A DNA stretch of 64,000 nucleotides from Synechococcus sp. ATX 2A4 (GTDB lineage: Bacteria; Cyanobacteriota; Cyanobacteriia; PCC-6307; Cyanobiaceae), in contig NZ_JAGQCV010000004.1 in assembly GCF_024346375.1 (NCBI RefSeq), forward strand, positions 175,530 to 239,529, in the 5' to 3' direction. The position numbers and the translations under genes were made by a program. Every line of letters begins with the position of its first letter. Within the stretch, counting starts at the first letter, position 1. Positions 18,040 through 27,900 of this stretch are shown here, piece by piece. The notes below the pieces were generated by a model, which had not been told where the DNA came from, searched no databases, and saw only the letters and a program-made list of their open reading frames with translations.

Positions 18040-18901
18040 GCGGGTGCGGTCTCAACACCGCGTCTGCCATGCGCGCGGTCTGGGCGATCGGGCCCACATC
18101 ATGCACGCGCAGCAGATCAGCTCCCTGGCTGATCGCCAGTGCACTCACCGCGGCGGTTCCCCAGAGCCGCCCCTGCGGCCGCGGTTCATCCAGCACGGCG
18201 CCGATGAAGCGTTTGCGTGAAGGCCCCACCAGCAGGGGGAAGCCTTCGCTGCGCAACTGGGCCAGTTCGCGCAGCAAGGTGAGGTTGTGCTCGGTGGTCT
18301 TCGCGAAGCCCAGGCCCGGATCCCAGATCACCTGTGATGTGTTCACCCCGGCGGCCAACGCACGATCCGTGGCCTGCAGCAGCTCCTCGCGTACCTCGGC
18401 CGTCACAGCGCCGTAAGAGGCGAGCCGGTCCATGGTGCGGCTGTTGCCGCGGCTGTGCATCAACACGTAGGGGCAGCCGGCCGCCGCCACCACCTTCAGC
18501 AGCTCCGGCTCTCGACGCCCCCCGCTCACATCGTTGACCCAGTGGGCACCGGCGGCCAGGGCCGCCTCAGCCACCGCCGCCCTAAAGGTGTCGATCGACA
18601 GCAGCGGCCCATGGCCAGCAGGGAAGGCGGCATGGATCAGCGCCAGCACCGGCAGCACCCGCGCGATCTCTTCGATGGCGCTGATCTCGACAGCTCCGGG
18701 GCGCGTGCTCTGGCCGCCGAGGTCGAGCAGATCGGCGCCCGCCGCCGCCATGCGCCTGGCCCGGCGCAGCGCCGCTTCGGGCGTTGGATAACGCCCGCCG
18801 TCGCTGAAGGAATCGGGGGTGAGGTTGAGCACCCCCATCACGTACGTGCGCGCTCCCCAGGCCAGGGATGGCGCCGAGGAGGTTGTCATGGCTGTGCTCA
18901 T
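18023..18901 (-). CDS. folP: Dihydropteroate synthase
   Basis: Condenses p-aminobenzoate with dihydropterin pyrophosphate in folate synthesis. Signatures are VMGVLNLTPDSFSDGG at the N-terminus, DLGGQSTRPG, the WVNDVSGG strand and LVGPSRKRFIGAVL with the catalytic Lys/Arg. The ATG at 18901 overlaps the upstream stop by 4 bp, which favours it over the ATG at 18922. It ends convergent with, and slightly overlapping, the small membrane gene after chlH. Confidence 0.95.
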   Translation of the reverse strand: MSTAMTTSSAPSLAWGARTYVMGVLNLTPDSFSDGGRYPTPEAALRRARRMAAAGADLLDLGGQSTRPGAVEISAIEEIARVLPVLALIHAAFPAGHGPLLSIDTFRAAVAEAALAAGAHWVNDVSGGRREPELLKVVAAAGCPYVLMHSRGNSRTMDRLASYGAVTAEVREELLQATDRALAAGVNTSQVIWDPGLGFAKTTEHNLTLLRELAQLRSEGFPLLVGPSRKRFIGAVLDEPRPQGRLWGTAAVSALAISQGADLLRVHDVGPIAQTARMADAVLRPHPLSQAG

Positions 18902-19536
18902 CGCCGCCAGAAGCCCAGCCATTCATCGTTTCGCGGCTCACCGTTGCGACCGCTGGCGGAACCCACTGCCGCTTCCCAGCAGGCCATGGTGAAGCCCGCC
19001 TGCTCGAACTGCCGGGCCAGGGTGCTGGCCTCAGCGCCGTAGGGCGGCCCGCCCGGGCGTGGATGGCACCAAAACAGACCCAGCAACCAGCCCCCGGGCG
19101 CCAGCAGCTCCCGCACCGTGGTGAGGTAAGCGCTCCGCTGGGCAGGATCAATGGCGCAGAAGCAGGTGTGCTCCAGCACCCCTTGAACGCTGCCTGCCGT
19201 GAGCCCTGTGGCGCCGAGTGCCACAGGATCGAACAGGTCGGCGTGCAGCCATTGAAGCTCTGGGCCGCTGCCGTGCAACCGCTGGGCCTCCGCCAGCGCC
19301 TCTGCGCTGAAGTCAAGGCCGAGCGCGGCAAAGCCGCCGGCGGCGAGCAGGGCCGCTTCATGGCCGCGCCCGCAGCCAGGCACCAGCACCCGCCCTGGGG
19401 GCTCAGGAGCCAGTGGGTGGTGTTGCAGAAACGACCGCAGGGGGGGTGCCGGCTCGCCCAGCTCCCACGCATCGGTTCCCTCGCGGTAGCGATGGTCCCA
19501 GGCGCTGGCGCCCTGCAGCGGCTCAGGTGTGTTCAT
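18898..19536 (-). CDS. SAM-dependent methyltransferase (thiopurine methyltransferase-like)
   Basis: Encodes 212 residues. The SAM-binding motif VLVPGCGRGHEAALLA lies near residue 55 and ALGLDFSAEALAEA follows; the ending NDEWLGFWRR and the central VQGVLEHTCFCAI are typical of the TPMT-like family. Substrate in cyanobacteria is unknown. Its stop overlaps the folP start and its ATG overlaps the stop of the upstream small gene, so three genes appear translationally coupled. Confidence 0.85.
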   Translation of the reverse strand: MNTPEPLQGASAWDHRYREGTDAWELGEPAPPLRSFLQHHPLAPEPPGRVLVPGCGRGHEAALLAAGGFAALGLDFSAEALAEAQRLHGSGPELQWLHADLFDPVALGATGLTAGSVQGVLEHTCFCAIDPAQRSAYLTTVRELLAPGGWLLGLFWCHPRPGGPPYGAEASTLARQFEQAGFTMACWEAAVGSASGRNGEPRNDEWLGFWRR

Positions 19537-19745
19537 GGCTCGGATTGCTCCAGTAGGGAATCGATCCGATTGGCGAGCTGCAGGCAGCGATCCATCTCTT
19601 CCCACAACAACTCCCGGCGCACGGCATCCACCGCGTAGGAGCGATGGTGCAGGTCGCGGCCCTGGTAGCGGAGAGCATCACGGATCCGTTGCCATTCATC
19701 AGCACGGAGGGGAAAAGGGAGGGTGTGCATGGTTTCGAACATCAT
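19533..19745 (-). CDS. Small hypothetical protein
   Basis: About 70 residues, highly charged and helical (RADEWQRIRDALRYQGRDLHHRSY, LLWEEMDRCLQLANRIDSLLEQ). The start is uncertain: ATGs at 19745, 19742 and 19730 are in frame and none has a strong Shine-Dalgarno. The frame stays open to 19988 but the upstream part is not protein-like. The stop overlaps the methyltransferase start by 4 bp, which supports a real gene. Confidence 0.6.
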   Translation of the reverse strand: MMFETMHTLPFPLRADEWQRIRDALRYQGRDLHHRSYAVDAVRRELLWEEMDRCLQLANRIDSLLEQSEP

Positions 19746-20017
19746 GCTTCTGGTTGGGGGAGGGGCAGCGGTCTGCTGAGGAATTCTGTGTAGCGAACTT
19801 GCGTGGATGCAGCTGAGGTTGTGAGCCCCATCGCCGTGGCTTGCTGTGTGACGTGAGTATTTCTGCCTGCGTGCTTCACATGTCGTGACGTGCATCATGA
19901 AGCTTGATGTCGGCTCCCCTTGGCGGTCGCAACAGTCCCTGCATCGCCGTAGGGTCGTGCTGGGAGCAGAACTGTTCGTCTTAGCCATTTCCCAGATGTT
20001 GGCGTTCCTCTCTCACC
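19746..20017. other. Intergenic region with reduced GC
   Basis: About 270 bp between a minus-strand and a plus-strand small gene, so it probably holds divergent promoters. Composition is visibly closer to 50-55% GC than the flanking genes. I see no tRNA, terminator or clear repeat in it. Confidence 0.45.
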
Positions 20018-20281
20018 ATGTCCGTCACAAACATGCTCTGCTCCCATGGCAGGGTTGAATGGCTGCAGTGGCCCGTGGAGGGAAATGGCGCTTGGGAGCT
20101 TGTCCTTGCGGCATGGCCTCCGGAAGGAATCTTTCCCACCGGAGATTTTCAAGGGGCATGGCCACGTGGTGGCGAGCGGTTAGAGAGAGGCTATCCAGCT
20201 ACAACACGCTGGATGGCAGGCGGTAGGTCTTTTTTCTCATCCACGCCAGCTGGCGTGAATCCCCAGGAGTTCACAACATGA
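20018..20281 (+). CDS. Possible small hypothetical protein
   Basis: An 87-residue frame with a Trp-rich N-terminal half (VEWLQWPVEGNGAWELVLAAWPPEGIFPTGDF) and a less convincing C-terminus. Its stop overlaps the ATG of the next gene by 4 bp (ATGA). That coupling and the regular N-terminal sequence argue for a gene; the poor C-terminal composition argues against. Confidence 0.35.
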   Translation: MSVTNMLCSHGRVEWLQWPVEGNGAWELVLAAWPPEGIFPTGDFQGAWPRGGERLERGYPATTRWMAGGRSFFSSTPAGVNPQEFTT

Positions 20282-20553
20282 CCGAAGCACGCGCGGCCAA
20301 TCTCACCGTTGGCGAACTCGAGGCGAATTATCATCTCTACTGCAAGGCGCTCCGCATTCTAGTGAGAGAGGGTAAATCTCTCGTCAAGATTCAAAGAACC
20401 GTCTGCTGGGATCGGCTCGAAACCATCTTTCATTGCTATCCCTCCCGTTATAAATCGCCCGATTATCTCTACGTGCTGCTGAAGCGGGAGTATGGCGATC
20501 TCCCGAATGCAGGTCCGCTGAGCACCACCGGCTCAGCCGCTCCAAGTACTTGA
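20278..20553 (+). CDS. Conserved small hypothetical protein
   Basis: Encodes 91 residues, helical and Tyr/Cys-containing (GELEANYHLYCKALRILVREGKSL, CWDRLETIFHCYPSRYKSPDYLYVLLKREYGD). The start has a good Shine-Dalgarno (AGGAG at 20265-20269, 8 nt spacing). I believe related small proteins occur in other picocyanobacteria, but no function is known. Codon use is less GC-biased than the neighbouring housekeeping genes. Confidence 0.75.
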   Translation: MTEARAANLTVGELEANYHLYCKALRILVREGKSLVKIQRTVCWDRLETIFHCYPSRYKSPDYLYVLLKREYGDLPNAGPLSTTGSAAPST

Positions 20554-20648
20554 AGAGGGCGCCAGCAGCACCGCTGCTTTTGTCTGTTGAACTGCTGGAG
20601 CTCTGAGGTTTTCAGAATGGTCTGCAGAACCAAGTGCCAAATGATCGG

Positions 20649-20672
20649 ATCCCCCCGATTGGCCTAGGGGGG
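20649..20672. terminator. Possible hairpin between convergent genes
   Basis: A C6 run (ATCCCCCC) and a following G6 run (AGGGGGGCT) can pair around a ~10-nt loop, between the small conserved gene and the tpiA stop. It lacks a T-tract, so the terminator call is tentative. Confidence 0.35.
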
Positions 20673-20707
20673 CTGGACCACACCTGTTCAGTGGGTGAGA
20701 CCGGCCC

Positions 20708-21448
20708 TCAGATCGTCACCGGTACGCGGTACTGGGCAATGCGGGCGAAGCTGATCGGGTCGAGCGAGGCGCCCCCCACCAGCACGCCGTCGATGTCGCT
20801 CTGGGCCATCAGCTGGTCGATGTTGTCGGCCTTCACCGAGCCGCCGTACTGGATCACCACATCCTGGTAGCCCACCCAGCTGCGGATCAGGCCGCAGATG
20901 CGGTTGGCCTCAGCGGCGTCGCAGGTCTTGCCGGTGCCGATCGCCCAGATCGGTTCGTAGGCCACCACCATGCGGCTCGGATCGAGGTCCTCCAGGCTCT
21001 GCTCCACCTGGCGGCGGATCACCCGCTCGGTTTCGCGTGAACTGCGCTGGATGTCGGTTTCGCCCACACACACGATCGGGATCAGGTCGGCCGCCTGGGC
21101 ACTGAGGGCCCGACGATTGATCTGCTCATCGCTCTCGGAGTGGTATTTGCGGGGCTCGCTGTGGCCCACGATCGCGTAGGACACACCATGCTCCTTGAGC
21201 ATGTCCGCAGAGATAGAGCCTGTGTAGGCGCCGCCGTTGTCCCAATGGACGTTCTGGCTGGAGAGCTTGATGTCGCTCCCTGCCAGGGCTTCGCTCAGCG
21301 CGGCGATGGCAGTGAAGGGCGGCGCCAGCACCACCACGCGATCGTCGGGAAGATCGGCCATCTGTGGCACGAAACTCTCGGCGTAGGCCCGCGCCTCTGC
21401 GCAGGTCATGTGCATTTTCCAGTTGCCTGCAATCACCGCCTTGCGCAC
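20708..21448 (-). CDS. tpiA: Triosephosphate isomerase
   Basis: Interconverts glyceraldehyde 3-phosphate and dihydroxyacetone phosphate in glycolysis and the Calvin cycle. With a GTG start at 21448 it has 246 residues and begins [13 protein letters not shown], placing the catalytic Lys correctly; GAGAAGG lies just upstream as a ribosome-binding site. The longer frame to 21517 is rejected. The catalytic His is in IVGHSEPR and the Glu in [12 protein letters not shown]; the phosphate-gripping VLVGGASL is near the end. Confidence 0.97.
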   Translation of the reverse strand: MRKAVIAGNWKMHMTCAEARAYAESFVPQMADLPDDRVVVLAPPFTAIAALSEALAGSDIKLSSQNVHWDNGGAYTGSISADMLKEHGVSYAIVGHSEPRKYHSESDEQINRRALSAQAADLIPIVCVGETDIQRSSRETERVIRRQVEQSLEDLDPSRMVVAYEPIWAIGTGKTCDAAEANRICGLIRSWVGYQDVVIQYGGSVKADNIDQLMAQSDIDGVLVGGASLDPISFARIAQYRVPVTI

Positions 21449-21477
21449 CGCCTTCTCTCGCTGAGGTGCCCAACAAC

Positions 21478-21663
21478 CTAGGCCGAAGGCGGTACCTCCA
21501 TCTCGATGCCCTGCCATTCGACCCGGTCGCCCGCCTGCAGCTGCCGGCCGCGGCGCAGCTCGACGGTGCCGTTCACCCGCACCTCGCCGTTCTGCACCCT
21601 CAACTTCGCTTCACCGCCGGTGGCCATCACGCCCTGCCATTTGAGGAATTGGTCAAGCCGCAC
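21478..21663 (-). CDS. S4-domain RNA-binding protein (YbcJ-like)
   Basis: A stand-alone S4 domain of about 61 residues starting at GTG 21663 ([19 protein letters not shown]...[17 protein letters not shown]). The family usually starts right at this LDQFLKW segment, so the longer frame to 21717, which would overlap the start of the divergent ABC gene, is less likely. It probably binds structured RNA. It lies 29 bp upstream of tpiA on the same strand. Confidence 0.8.
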   Translation of the reverse strand: MRLDQFLKWQGVMATGGEAKLRVQNGEVRVNGTVELRRGRQLQAGDRVEWQGIEMEVPPSA

Positions 21664-21701
21664 CCAGGGAGGCGCCGAAAGGGCGCTGATAAGGTTCGCC
21701 G

Positions 21702-23441
21702 ATGCTCGCACCCCCACCAGCCGGTTTTCGCGGGCTGCTGCCGCTGCTCGGGCCCCATCGCCGCAATCTGATCGCCGGCGGGGTCTGCATGGTGATCTTT
21801 GTGGCCTGCTGGCCCCTGCTCGCCTGGTTGGCCGGCCAGCTGATCCCCGCCATCGGCGCCGGTGATTTTCCAGCGGTGCTCCGGGCGATCGGCCTGGCCC
21901 TGTTGGTGTTTCTGGTGCAGAAGCTGGCCCAGTTCGGCCAGGACACCCTGCTGGCCTCCCCGGCCCTGCAGGTGGGCCAGGCGCTGCGCAGCCAGCTGTT
22001 CGCCCGCCTGCAGCGTCTGGAGTTCGCCTCCCTGGAGAAACTCTCCGCCGGTGATCTCACCTACCGCCTCACCGAAGACGCCGACCGGGTGGCCGAGGTG
22101 ATCTACAAAACGATTCAGGACACCACCCCCAGCCTGCTCCAGCTGATCGTGGTGTTCGGCTACATGGTCTTCCTCGATTGGAAGCTGTCGCTGGCCACCA
22201 TGCTGCTGGCGCCCCTGGTGGCTGTGCTGGTGAGCGCCTTCGGGGCGCGGGTGATGGGGGCGGCCGAACGCAGTCAGAAGCAGGTGAGCGAACTGGCCGG
22301 CCTGCTGGGAGAAGCGATCGGCGGCTTGCCCCTGGTGCGCGCCTTTGCTGCCGAGGCCTGGTTGCAGCAGCGCTTTGAGCAGGAGATCGATCTGCACCGC
22401 CGTGCCCGCTACCGCACCATGCGCCTGCTGGCGCTGCAGCATCCGGTGGTGGGCTTCATCGAAGCGGCTGGCATCCTCTCGGTGCTGCTGATCGGCGCCT
22501 CGCGGATTCAGGCGGGCGGCCTCACCAGCCAGGGCTTCAGCAGCTATGTGGCGGCCCTGCTGATGCTGATCGATCCGATCTCCCACCTCACCACCAACTA
22601 CAACGAATTGCAGCAGGGCCAGGCCTCGCTCAAGCGGTTGCGGGCGATCGAGCAGGAGCCGATCGAACCCCCCGACGATGCCGGCGCCCTGCCCCTGGGC
22701 CCGGTGCGCGGCGAGGTGCGTCTGGAGGGTGTCTGGTTCGGCTACGACCCGAAGCGGCCCGTGCTGCAGGGCCTTGAGCTTTGCGCGGCGCCCGGGCAGC
22801 TGGTGGCGCTGGTGGGGCCTTCCGGCGCCGGCAAGAGCACATTGTTTTCCCTGTTGCTGCGTTTCAACACAGCCCAGCGCGGGCGGGTGCTGCTCGATGG
22901 CCAGGATCTGGCCCGGCTGCGCTCCGGTGACCTGCGCCGTGCGGTGGCCCTGGTGCCCCAGCAGAGCAGTGTGTTCTCAGGGACAGTGGCCGAGGCGATC
23001 CGTTTCGGCCGCGACGCCTCTGAGGCCCAGGTGTGCCAGGCCGCCGCCCTGGCCAATGCGGCCGGCTTCATTGAGGCCCTGCCCAACGGCTACGACGCCC
23101 GCATCGAGGAGCGGGGCAGCAATTTCTCCGGCGGTCAGCTGCAGCGGCTGGCCATCGCCCGGGCGGTGCTGGGAGATCCGGCGGTGCTGCTGCTCGACGA
23201 AGCCACCAGTGCCCTGGATGCGGAGGCAGAGGAGGCGGTGCAGCAGGGCCTGCGCCAGGCGATGGCCGGCCGCACCGTGCTGGTGATCGCCCACCGCCTG
23301 GCCACGGTTCAGGAGGCCGATCACATCCTGGTGCTCGAGTCCGGCAGCATCGTCGAGTCGGGCAGCCATGATCAGCTGATGGCCCGGGGCGGGCGCTACC
23401 GCGAGCTGTGCCAGCGACAGCTCATCCGCGTGGCGGCCTGA
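21702..23441 (+). CDS. ABC exporter, fused membrane and ATPase domains (MsbA/MDR type)
   Basis: Encodes 579 residues. The N-terminal ~310 residues carry the six-helix exporter domain; the ATPase follows with Walker A GPSGAGKST (about residue 372), Q-loop LVPQQSSVFSG, signature FSGGQLQRLAIARAVL, Walker B VLLLDEATSALD and H-loop VIAHRLATV. It should work as a homodimer exporting lipids, lipid-linked or hydrophobic compounds; the substrate cannot be told. It starts divergently from the S4 gene. Confidence 0.95.
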   Translation: MLAPPPAGFRGLLPLLGPHRRNLIAGGVCMVIFVACWPLLAWLAGQLIPAIGAGDFPAVLRAIGLALLVFLVQKLAQFGQDTLLASPALQVGQALRSQLFARLQRLEFASLEKLSAGDLTYRLTEDADRVAEVIYKTIQDTTPSLLQLIVVFGYMVFLDWKLSLATMLLAPLVAVLVSAFGARVMGAAERSQKQVSELAGLLGEAIGGLPLVRAFAAEAWLQQRFEQEIDLHRRARYRTMRLLALQHPVVGFIEAAGILSVLLIGASRIQAGGLTSQGFSSYVAALLMLIDPISHLTTNYNELQQGQASLKRLRAIEQEPIEPPDDAGALPLGPVRGEVRLEGVWFGYDPKRPVLQGLELCAAPGQLVALVGPSGAGKSTLFSLLLRFNTAQRGRVLLDGQDLARLRSGDLRRAVALVPQQSSVFSGTVAEAIRFGRDASEAQVCQAAALANAAGFIEALPNGYDARIEERGSNFSGGQLQRLAIARAVLGDPAVLLLDEATSALDAEAEEAVQQGLRQAMAGRTVLVIAHRLATVQEADHILVLESGSIVESGSHDQLMARGGRYRELCQRQLIRVAA

Positions 23442-23473
23442 GCAGGCCTACCGGCTCGTTGGGCTCAGGCCCT

Positions 23474-23491
23474 GCCAGCCGCTTCGCTGGC
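23474..23491 (+). terminator. Weak hairpin after the ABC exporter
   Basis: GCCAGC (23474-23479) pairs with GCTGGC (23486-23491) around CGCTTC, followed by a pyrimidine-rich stretch with TT pairs. It is a plausible but weak terminator. Confidence 0.35.
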
Positions 23492-23572
23492 CTTCCTTCC
23501 CGTTTCCCGTTGGCCTAGCTCCCGCCTGGCTTCCCGCCCCACCGCTGCTCGCCCCCCCTCGCACCACCGGCC

Positions 23573-23872
23573 ATGACCGATCTGCCTCTCTGGGAATACC
23601 GGGTGATCCACATCAACCTGGAGAGTGGCAACCCTCCAGATCCCCCCAGCGCGGAAGCCGCCAGCGAGCGGCTGCGGGGTGCCTTGAGCCCAGAATTCAT
23701 CGCCAGCGAGTTTCCGGAGTTCTACGGCGCCCCCCCACCGCCACGCCATCCAGCCGGACAGCTGCAGTTCTTCCTCAACCTGCTGGGCGCGGAAGGGTGG
23801 GAGATGGTGGAAGCCTCGCAGGTGGGGCCCCTGCTCATGTTTTTTTTCAAGCGGCGGCGCCAGCCGGCCTAA
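23573..23872 (+). CDS. DUF4177-like small protein
   Basis: Encodes 99 residues. The N-terminus WEYRVIHINLESG and the later FLNLLGAEGWEMVEASQVG, ending in a basic FFFKRRR, follow the pattern of DUF4177-type proteins, but with an inserted Pro-rich loop (GAPPPPRHP). Function is unknown. A run of eight T's near 23840 encodes the Phe tract and would be prone to frameshift errors. Confidence 0.7.
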   Translation: MTDLPLWEYRVIHINLESGNPPDPPSAEAASERLRGALSPEFIASEFPEFYGAPPPPRHPAGQLQFFLNLLGAEGWEMVEASQVGPLLMFFFKRRRQPA

Positions 23873-23889
23873 ATTGGGCGATCCACTCC

Positions 23890-24129
23890 GTGCTGGCTTT
23901 GACAGACGCCGCTTCCAACCCGCCCGTGCTCACCTTCGAAGGCAAGCGCTACGACCTCAACACGCTGCCCGATGACCTCAAGGAACTGGTGCGCGGCATG
24001 CAGGTGGCAGACAACCAGCTCCGCCTGCACGAAGACACCCTGAAGGTGCTGGCCGTGGGGCGCCAGTCGATGGCCCATCAGCTCAACGAGCGCCTCAAGA
24101 CCATCCCGCCCCTGCCGGAACCGTTCTGA
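23890..24129 (+). CDS. DUF6447 family protein
   Basis: A small soluble protein (about 79 residues) with FEGKRYDLNTLPDDLKELVRG and a long amphipathic helix (QVADNQLRLHEDTLKVLAVGRQSMAHQL), fitting DUF6447. Start is uncertain between GTG 23890 and TTG 23899; the longer frame to 23797 overlaps the preceding gene and is not protein-like. Function is unknown. Confidence 0.7.
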   Translation: MLALTDAASNPPVLTFEGKRYDLNTLPDDLKELVRGMQVADNQLRLHEDTLKVLAVGRQSMAHQLNERLKTIPPLPEPF

Positions 24130-24143
24130 GCCTGCCGCACTCC

Positions 24144-24180
24144 AGGCCGCTGGGCCTAGAGCCCGGACAGTGGCGGGCTC
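24144..24180. terminator. Hairpins between convergent genes
   Basis: Two small stems lie between the DUF6447 and DUF3386 stops: AGGCC/GGCCT at 24144-24157 and GAGCCCG/CGGGCTC at 24159-24165 and 24174-24180. Neither has a strong T-tract; together they may end transcription from both sides. Confidence 0.4.
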
Positions 24181-24243
24181 GGCCCCGTTTCGTCGAGGCC
24201 CGGTCGATGCGAGGCCAGTGGGCGCGATGACCCGCCGATGCGA

Positions 24244-24957
24244 TCAGAGCGGTTGCAGGTCTTCGAAGCGGAAGCGTTGCTCGCCCGCACCGGCGGCCTC
24301 GCCACTCTCTTCTTCACCGCTGCCAGCCTCGCCATTGCCGGCATCGGTGGCAATCACGCGCTCGCTCAGCACCCAGGGTCCGGTGCCGGCCAGCGGCACG
24401 AAGGTGTCGGTGAAGTGGCTGGTGCCGCCGCGGGCGTCGCCGGTGGCCGGGTCGCTGTAGGCACTGCTGTAGCGGCGGCTCAGGTAGCCAGTGCCGGTGT
24501 CGGTGGTTTCCAGCGTGAAGATCGTCACCACCGTGCCGTGGATGTGGCGGTGCACCATCGTCACCACGTCGTCCTTGATGCGGTAGCGGTCGCCGCTGCC
24601 CTTGCCGCCCACGATCACCTCGAGGCCCACCGCATCGGTGTCGCCGGCGGAGAAGGTGTTGGCGCTGTGGGTCTGCTCAAAGGTGCGGCGAACCCGGTGG
24701 ATGCACACCTCCCAGAGCTGGGAGGCCATGGCCTTGGTGATCTCGGCGTCGTCGATCCCCTCGACGCTGGCCTTGAGGTCGGCGCCCACCACGAAGCGGC
24801 CTTCCTCCCGCCGGTTGCCCTGCTCCCAGACGCAGCGCCCTTTGTAACCGCCGAAACCGGGTTCCCAGGTGTAGCGGTTCTCGTAGGCGGCGCGGAACAG
24901 GGGGGTGATGTCGGTGCCGGGAGCCACGACAGAGCTGGGGGGAGCGGTGGTGGTCAA
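24244..24957 (-). CDS. DUF3386 family protein
   Basis: Cyanobacterial and plastid-lineage protein of unknown function, 237 residues. Recognised by the N-terminal APGTDITPLFRAAYENRYTWEPGFGGYKG, the conserved WEVCIHRVRRTFEQTH, and a beta-rich body. The last 35 residues are an acidic Glu/Gly/Ala linker ending in RFRFEDLQPL. There is no signal peptide. It follows carB on the same strand by about 30 bp in the direction of transcription. Confidence 0.88.
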   Translation of the reverse strand: MTTTAPPSSVVAPGTDITPLFRAAYENRYTWEPGFGGYKGRCVWEQGNRREEGRFVVGADLKASVEGIDDAEITKAMASQLWEVCIHRVRRTFEQTHSANTFSAGDTDAVGLEVIVGGKGSGDRYRIKDDVVTMVHRHIHGTVVTIFTLETTDTGTGYLSRRYSSAYSDPATGDARGGTSHFTDTFVPLAGTGPWVLSERVIATDAGNGEAGSGEEESGEAAGAGEQRFRFEDLQPL

Positions 24958-24988
24958 CGGTTTCGGGCTGGGTCCTTCACCGTAGCGA

Positions 24989-27900
24989 TCAGCGGCCGGA
25001 CGGGGTGTGGATGTCCTGCAGGGCGGCCACGGTGAGCTCCTGACTCTGCAGGGTGGCGATCGCCTCCACCGCCGCGCGTGCGCCCGCCAGGGTGGTGACC
25101 GTGGGCACCGCGTAGTCGAGGGCAGCGCGGCGCAGGTACCTGTCGTCGTGGGCGGCCTGCCGGCCGATCGGGGTGTTGATGATCAGCTGGATGCGGTCCG
25201 AGCGGATGGCGTCCTCCACGTTCGGGCGCCCTTCATGCACCTTGAGGATGGCTTCCACCTCCAGGCCGTGGGAGCGCAGCACCAAGGCTGTGCCGGTGGT
25301 GGCGATCAGGCGAAAGCCCAGCGCGGCCAGGTTGCGGGCCACCGGCACCAGCGCCGCCTTGTCGCGGTCGTGGGTGGAGAGGAACACCATGCCCGTGGTG
25401 GGCAACGCTTCGCCGGCAGCCAGTTCCGCCTTGGCATAGGCCATGCCGAAATCGGCGCCGCTGCCCATCACCTCTCCGGTGGAGCGCATCTCCGGTCCGA
25501 GCAGGGTGTCGGCACCGGGGAAGCGCTTGAAGGGCAGCACCGCCTCCTTCACGTTCTGCAGCGGCGGCTGGGGCTCGGCAGTGAGCCCCAGCTTCGCCAG
25601 GGTGCGCCCCGCCATCAGGCGGCTGGCGATCTTGGCCAGCGGCACGCCGGTGGCCTTGGCCACGAAGGGCACCGTGCGGGAGGCGCGCGGGTTGGCCTCA
25701 ATGATGAACACCTGCTCCCGCTGCACGGCGAACTGCAGGTTGATCAGCCCTGTGACTTCCAGGGCCAGGGCCAGCTCCCGGGTCCATCGGCGGATCGTGG
25801 CCAGGGCCTCGGCCCCCAGCGACACCGCCGGCAGGCAGCAGGCCGAATCGCCGGAGTGAATGCCGGCCGGCTCGATGTGCTCCATCAGTCCGCCGATCAC
25901 CACCCGCCCCTCGCGGTCGGCCAGGGCGTCCACGTCCACCTCGATCGCGTCTTCCAGATACTGGTCGATCAGCACCGGGTGGTCGGGCTCCACCTGCACC
26001 GCCTCCACCATGTAGCGGTTGAGCTCCTCTTCATCGAACACCACTTCCATCGCCCGGCCGCCGAGCACGTAGCTGGGCCGGACCACCACGGGATAGCCCA
26101 CCCGGGCGGCGACGGCGCGGGCCTCCGCTTCGCTGCGGGCCAGGCCATTGCGCGGTTGGCGGATGTCGAGGCGCCGCAGGATCGCCTCGAACTGCTCGCG
26201 GTCTTCGGCGCTGTCGATCGATTCCGGTGACGTGCCCCAGAGGCGGGTGCCGGTGGCCAGACCCGTCGGCGTGGCCAGCCAGCGCAGCAGCGGCAGGGCC
26301 AGCTTCAGCGGTGTCTGGCCGCCGAACTGCACGATCACCCCTTCGGGCTTCTCGGCCTCGATCACGTTCAGCACGTCTTCGAGGGTGAGCGGCTCGAAGT
26401 AGAGGCGGTCGGAGGTGTCGTAGTCGGTGGAGACCGTTTCCGGGTTGCTGTTGATCATGACTGTGGCCAGGCCTTCCTCCTGCAGGGCGAAGGAGGCATG
26501 GCAGCAGCAGTAGTCGAACTCGATGCCCTGCCCGATGCGGTTCGGCCCGCCGCCCAGGATCATCACCTTGCGGCGGCTTTCGGGCTGCACCTCGTCCTGC
26601 GGCGGCAGCGTCACCAGGCTGCCGTCGGCGGCCAGCTGCTCCAGCGGCCGTTCGTAGGTGGCGTAGTGGTAAGGGGTGGAGGAGGCGAATTCGGCGGCGC
26701 AGGTGTCCACGGTCTTGAACACCGCGTTGACCCCCAGGGCCTGGCGCCGGCGCCGCACACCCAGCTCATCGCTGCCGGTGGCCCAGGCGATCTGGCGATC
26801 GGAGAAGCCCAGCTGTTTGAGCGTCAGCAGCGCGTCGCTGGTCAGGTCGTGGAGCGCGTGCCCCTGCAGCAGGGCCTGCTCGGCGCTGAGGATGCCGCGC
26901 AACTTGGCCAGGAACCAGGGGTCGATCGCGCTGAGCGCGTGGATGTCGGCGTCGCTGCGGCCGGCCACCATGGCGGCGCGCACCGCGAGGATCCGCTCCG
27001 GCGCAGGGGTGCGCAGCTGGCGTTCCAGGTCGCTGGGTTCCACCTCGGCGTCAGGGCGGTCGCAGCCCCAGCCGGCATGACCGGTTTCCAGCGAGCGCAG
27101 GGCCTTCTGGAACGATTCTTCGAAACAACGGCCGATTGCCATCGCCTCCCCCACCGATTTCATCGAGGTGGTGAGCACGGCCGGAGAGCCACGGAATTTC
27201 TCGAAGGCGAAGCGGGGGATCTTGGTGACCACGTAATCGATCGTGGGCTCGAAACAGGCCGGTGTGGCCCCGGTGATGTCGTTGAGGATTTCGTCGAGGG
27301 TGTAACCCACCGCCAGGCGGGCGGCGATCTTGGCGATTGGGAAACCGGTGGCCTTGCTGGCCAGCGCGGAGGAACGGCTCACCCGCGGGTTCATCTCGAT
27401 CACCACCACATCGCCATTGGCCGGGTTGATCGCGAACTGGATGTTGCTGCCGCCGGTTTCCACGCCGATTTCGCGGATGATCGCGATCGACTGGTCGCGC
27501 AGCCGCTGGTACTCGCGGTCGGTGAGGGTCTGGGCGGGGGCCACCGTGATCGAGTCGCCGGTGTGCACCCCCATCGGGTCGAGGTTCTCGATGCTGCAGA
27601 CGATCACCACGTTGTCGGCCAGATCGCGCATCACCTCCAGCTCGAACTCCTTCCAGCCGATCAAGGAGCGCTCAATCAGGATCTGGGAGACCGGGCTGGC
27701 CTCCAGGCCGCTCTTGCAGAAGGCGCGGAACTCCTCGGGGTTGTAGGCGATGCCGCCACCGGAGCCGCCGAGGGTGAAGGCGGGCCGGATGATGCGTGGA
27801 TAACCGCCCACCTCCTCGCCCACCCGTTCGGCCTCGGCGAGCGAGCTGGCGATGCCGGACGGGCACACCGCCACGCCGATGCGTTCCATCGCCTGTTTGA

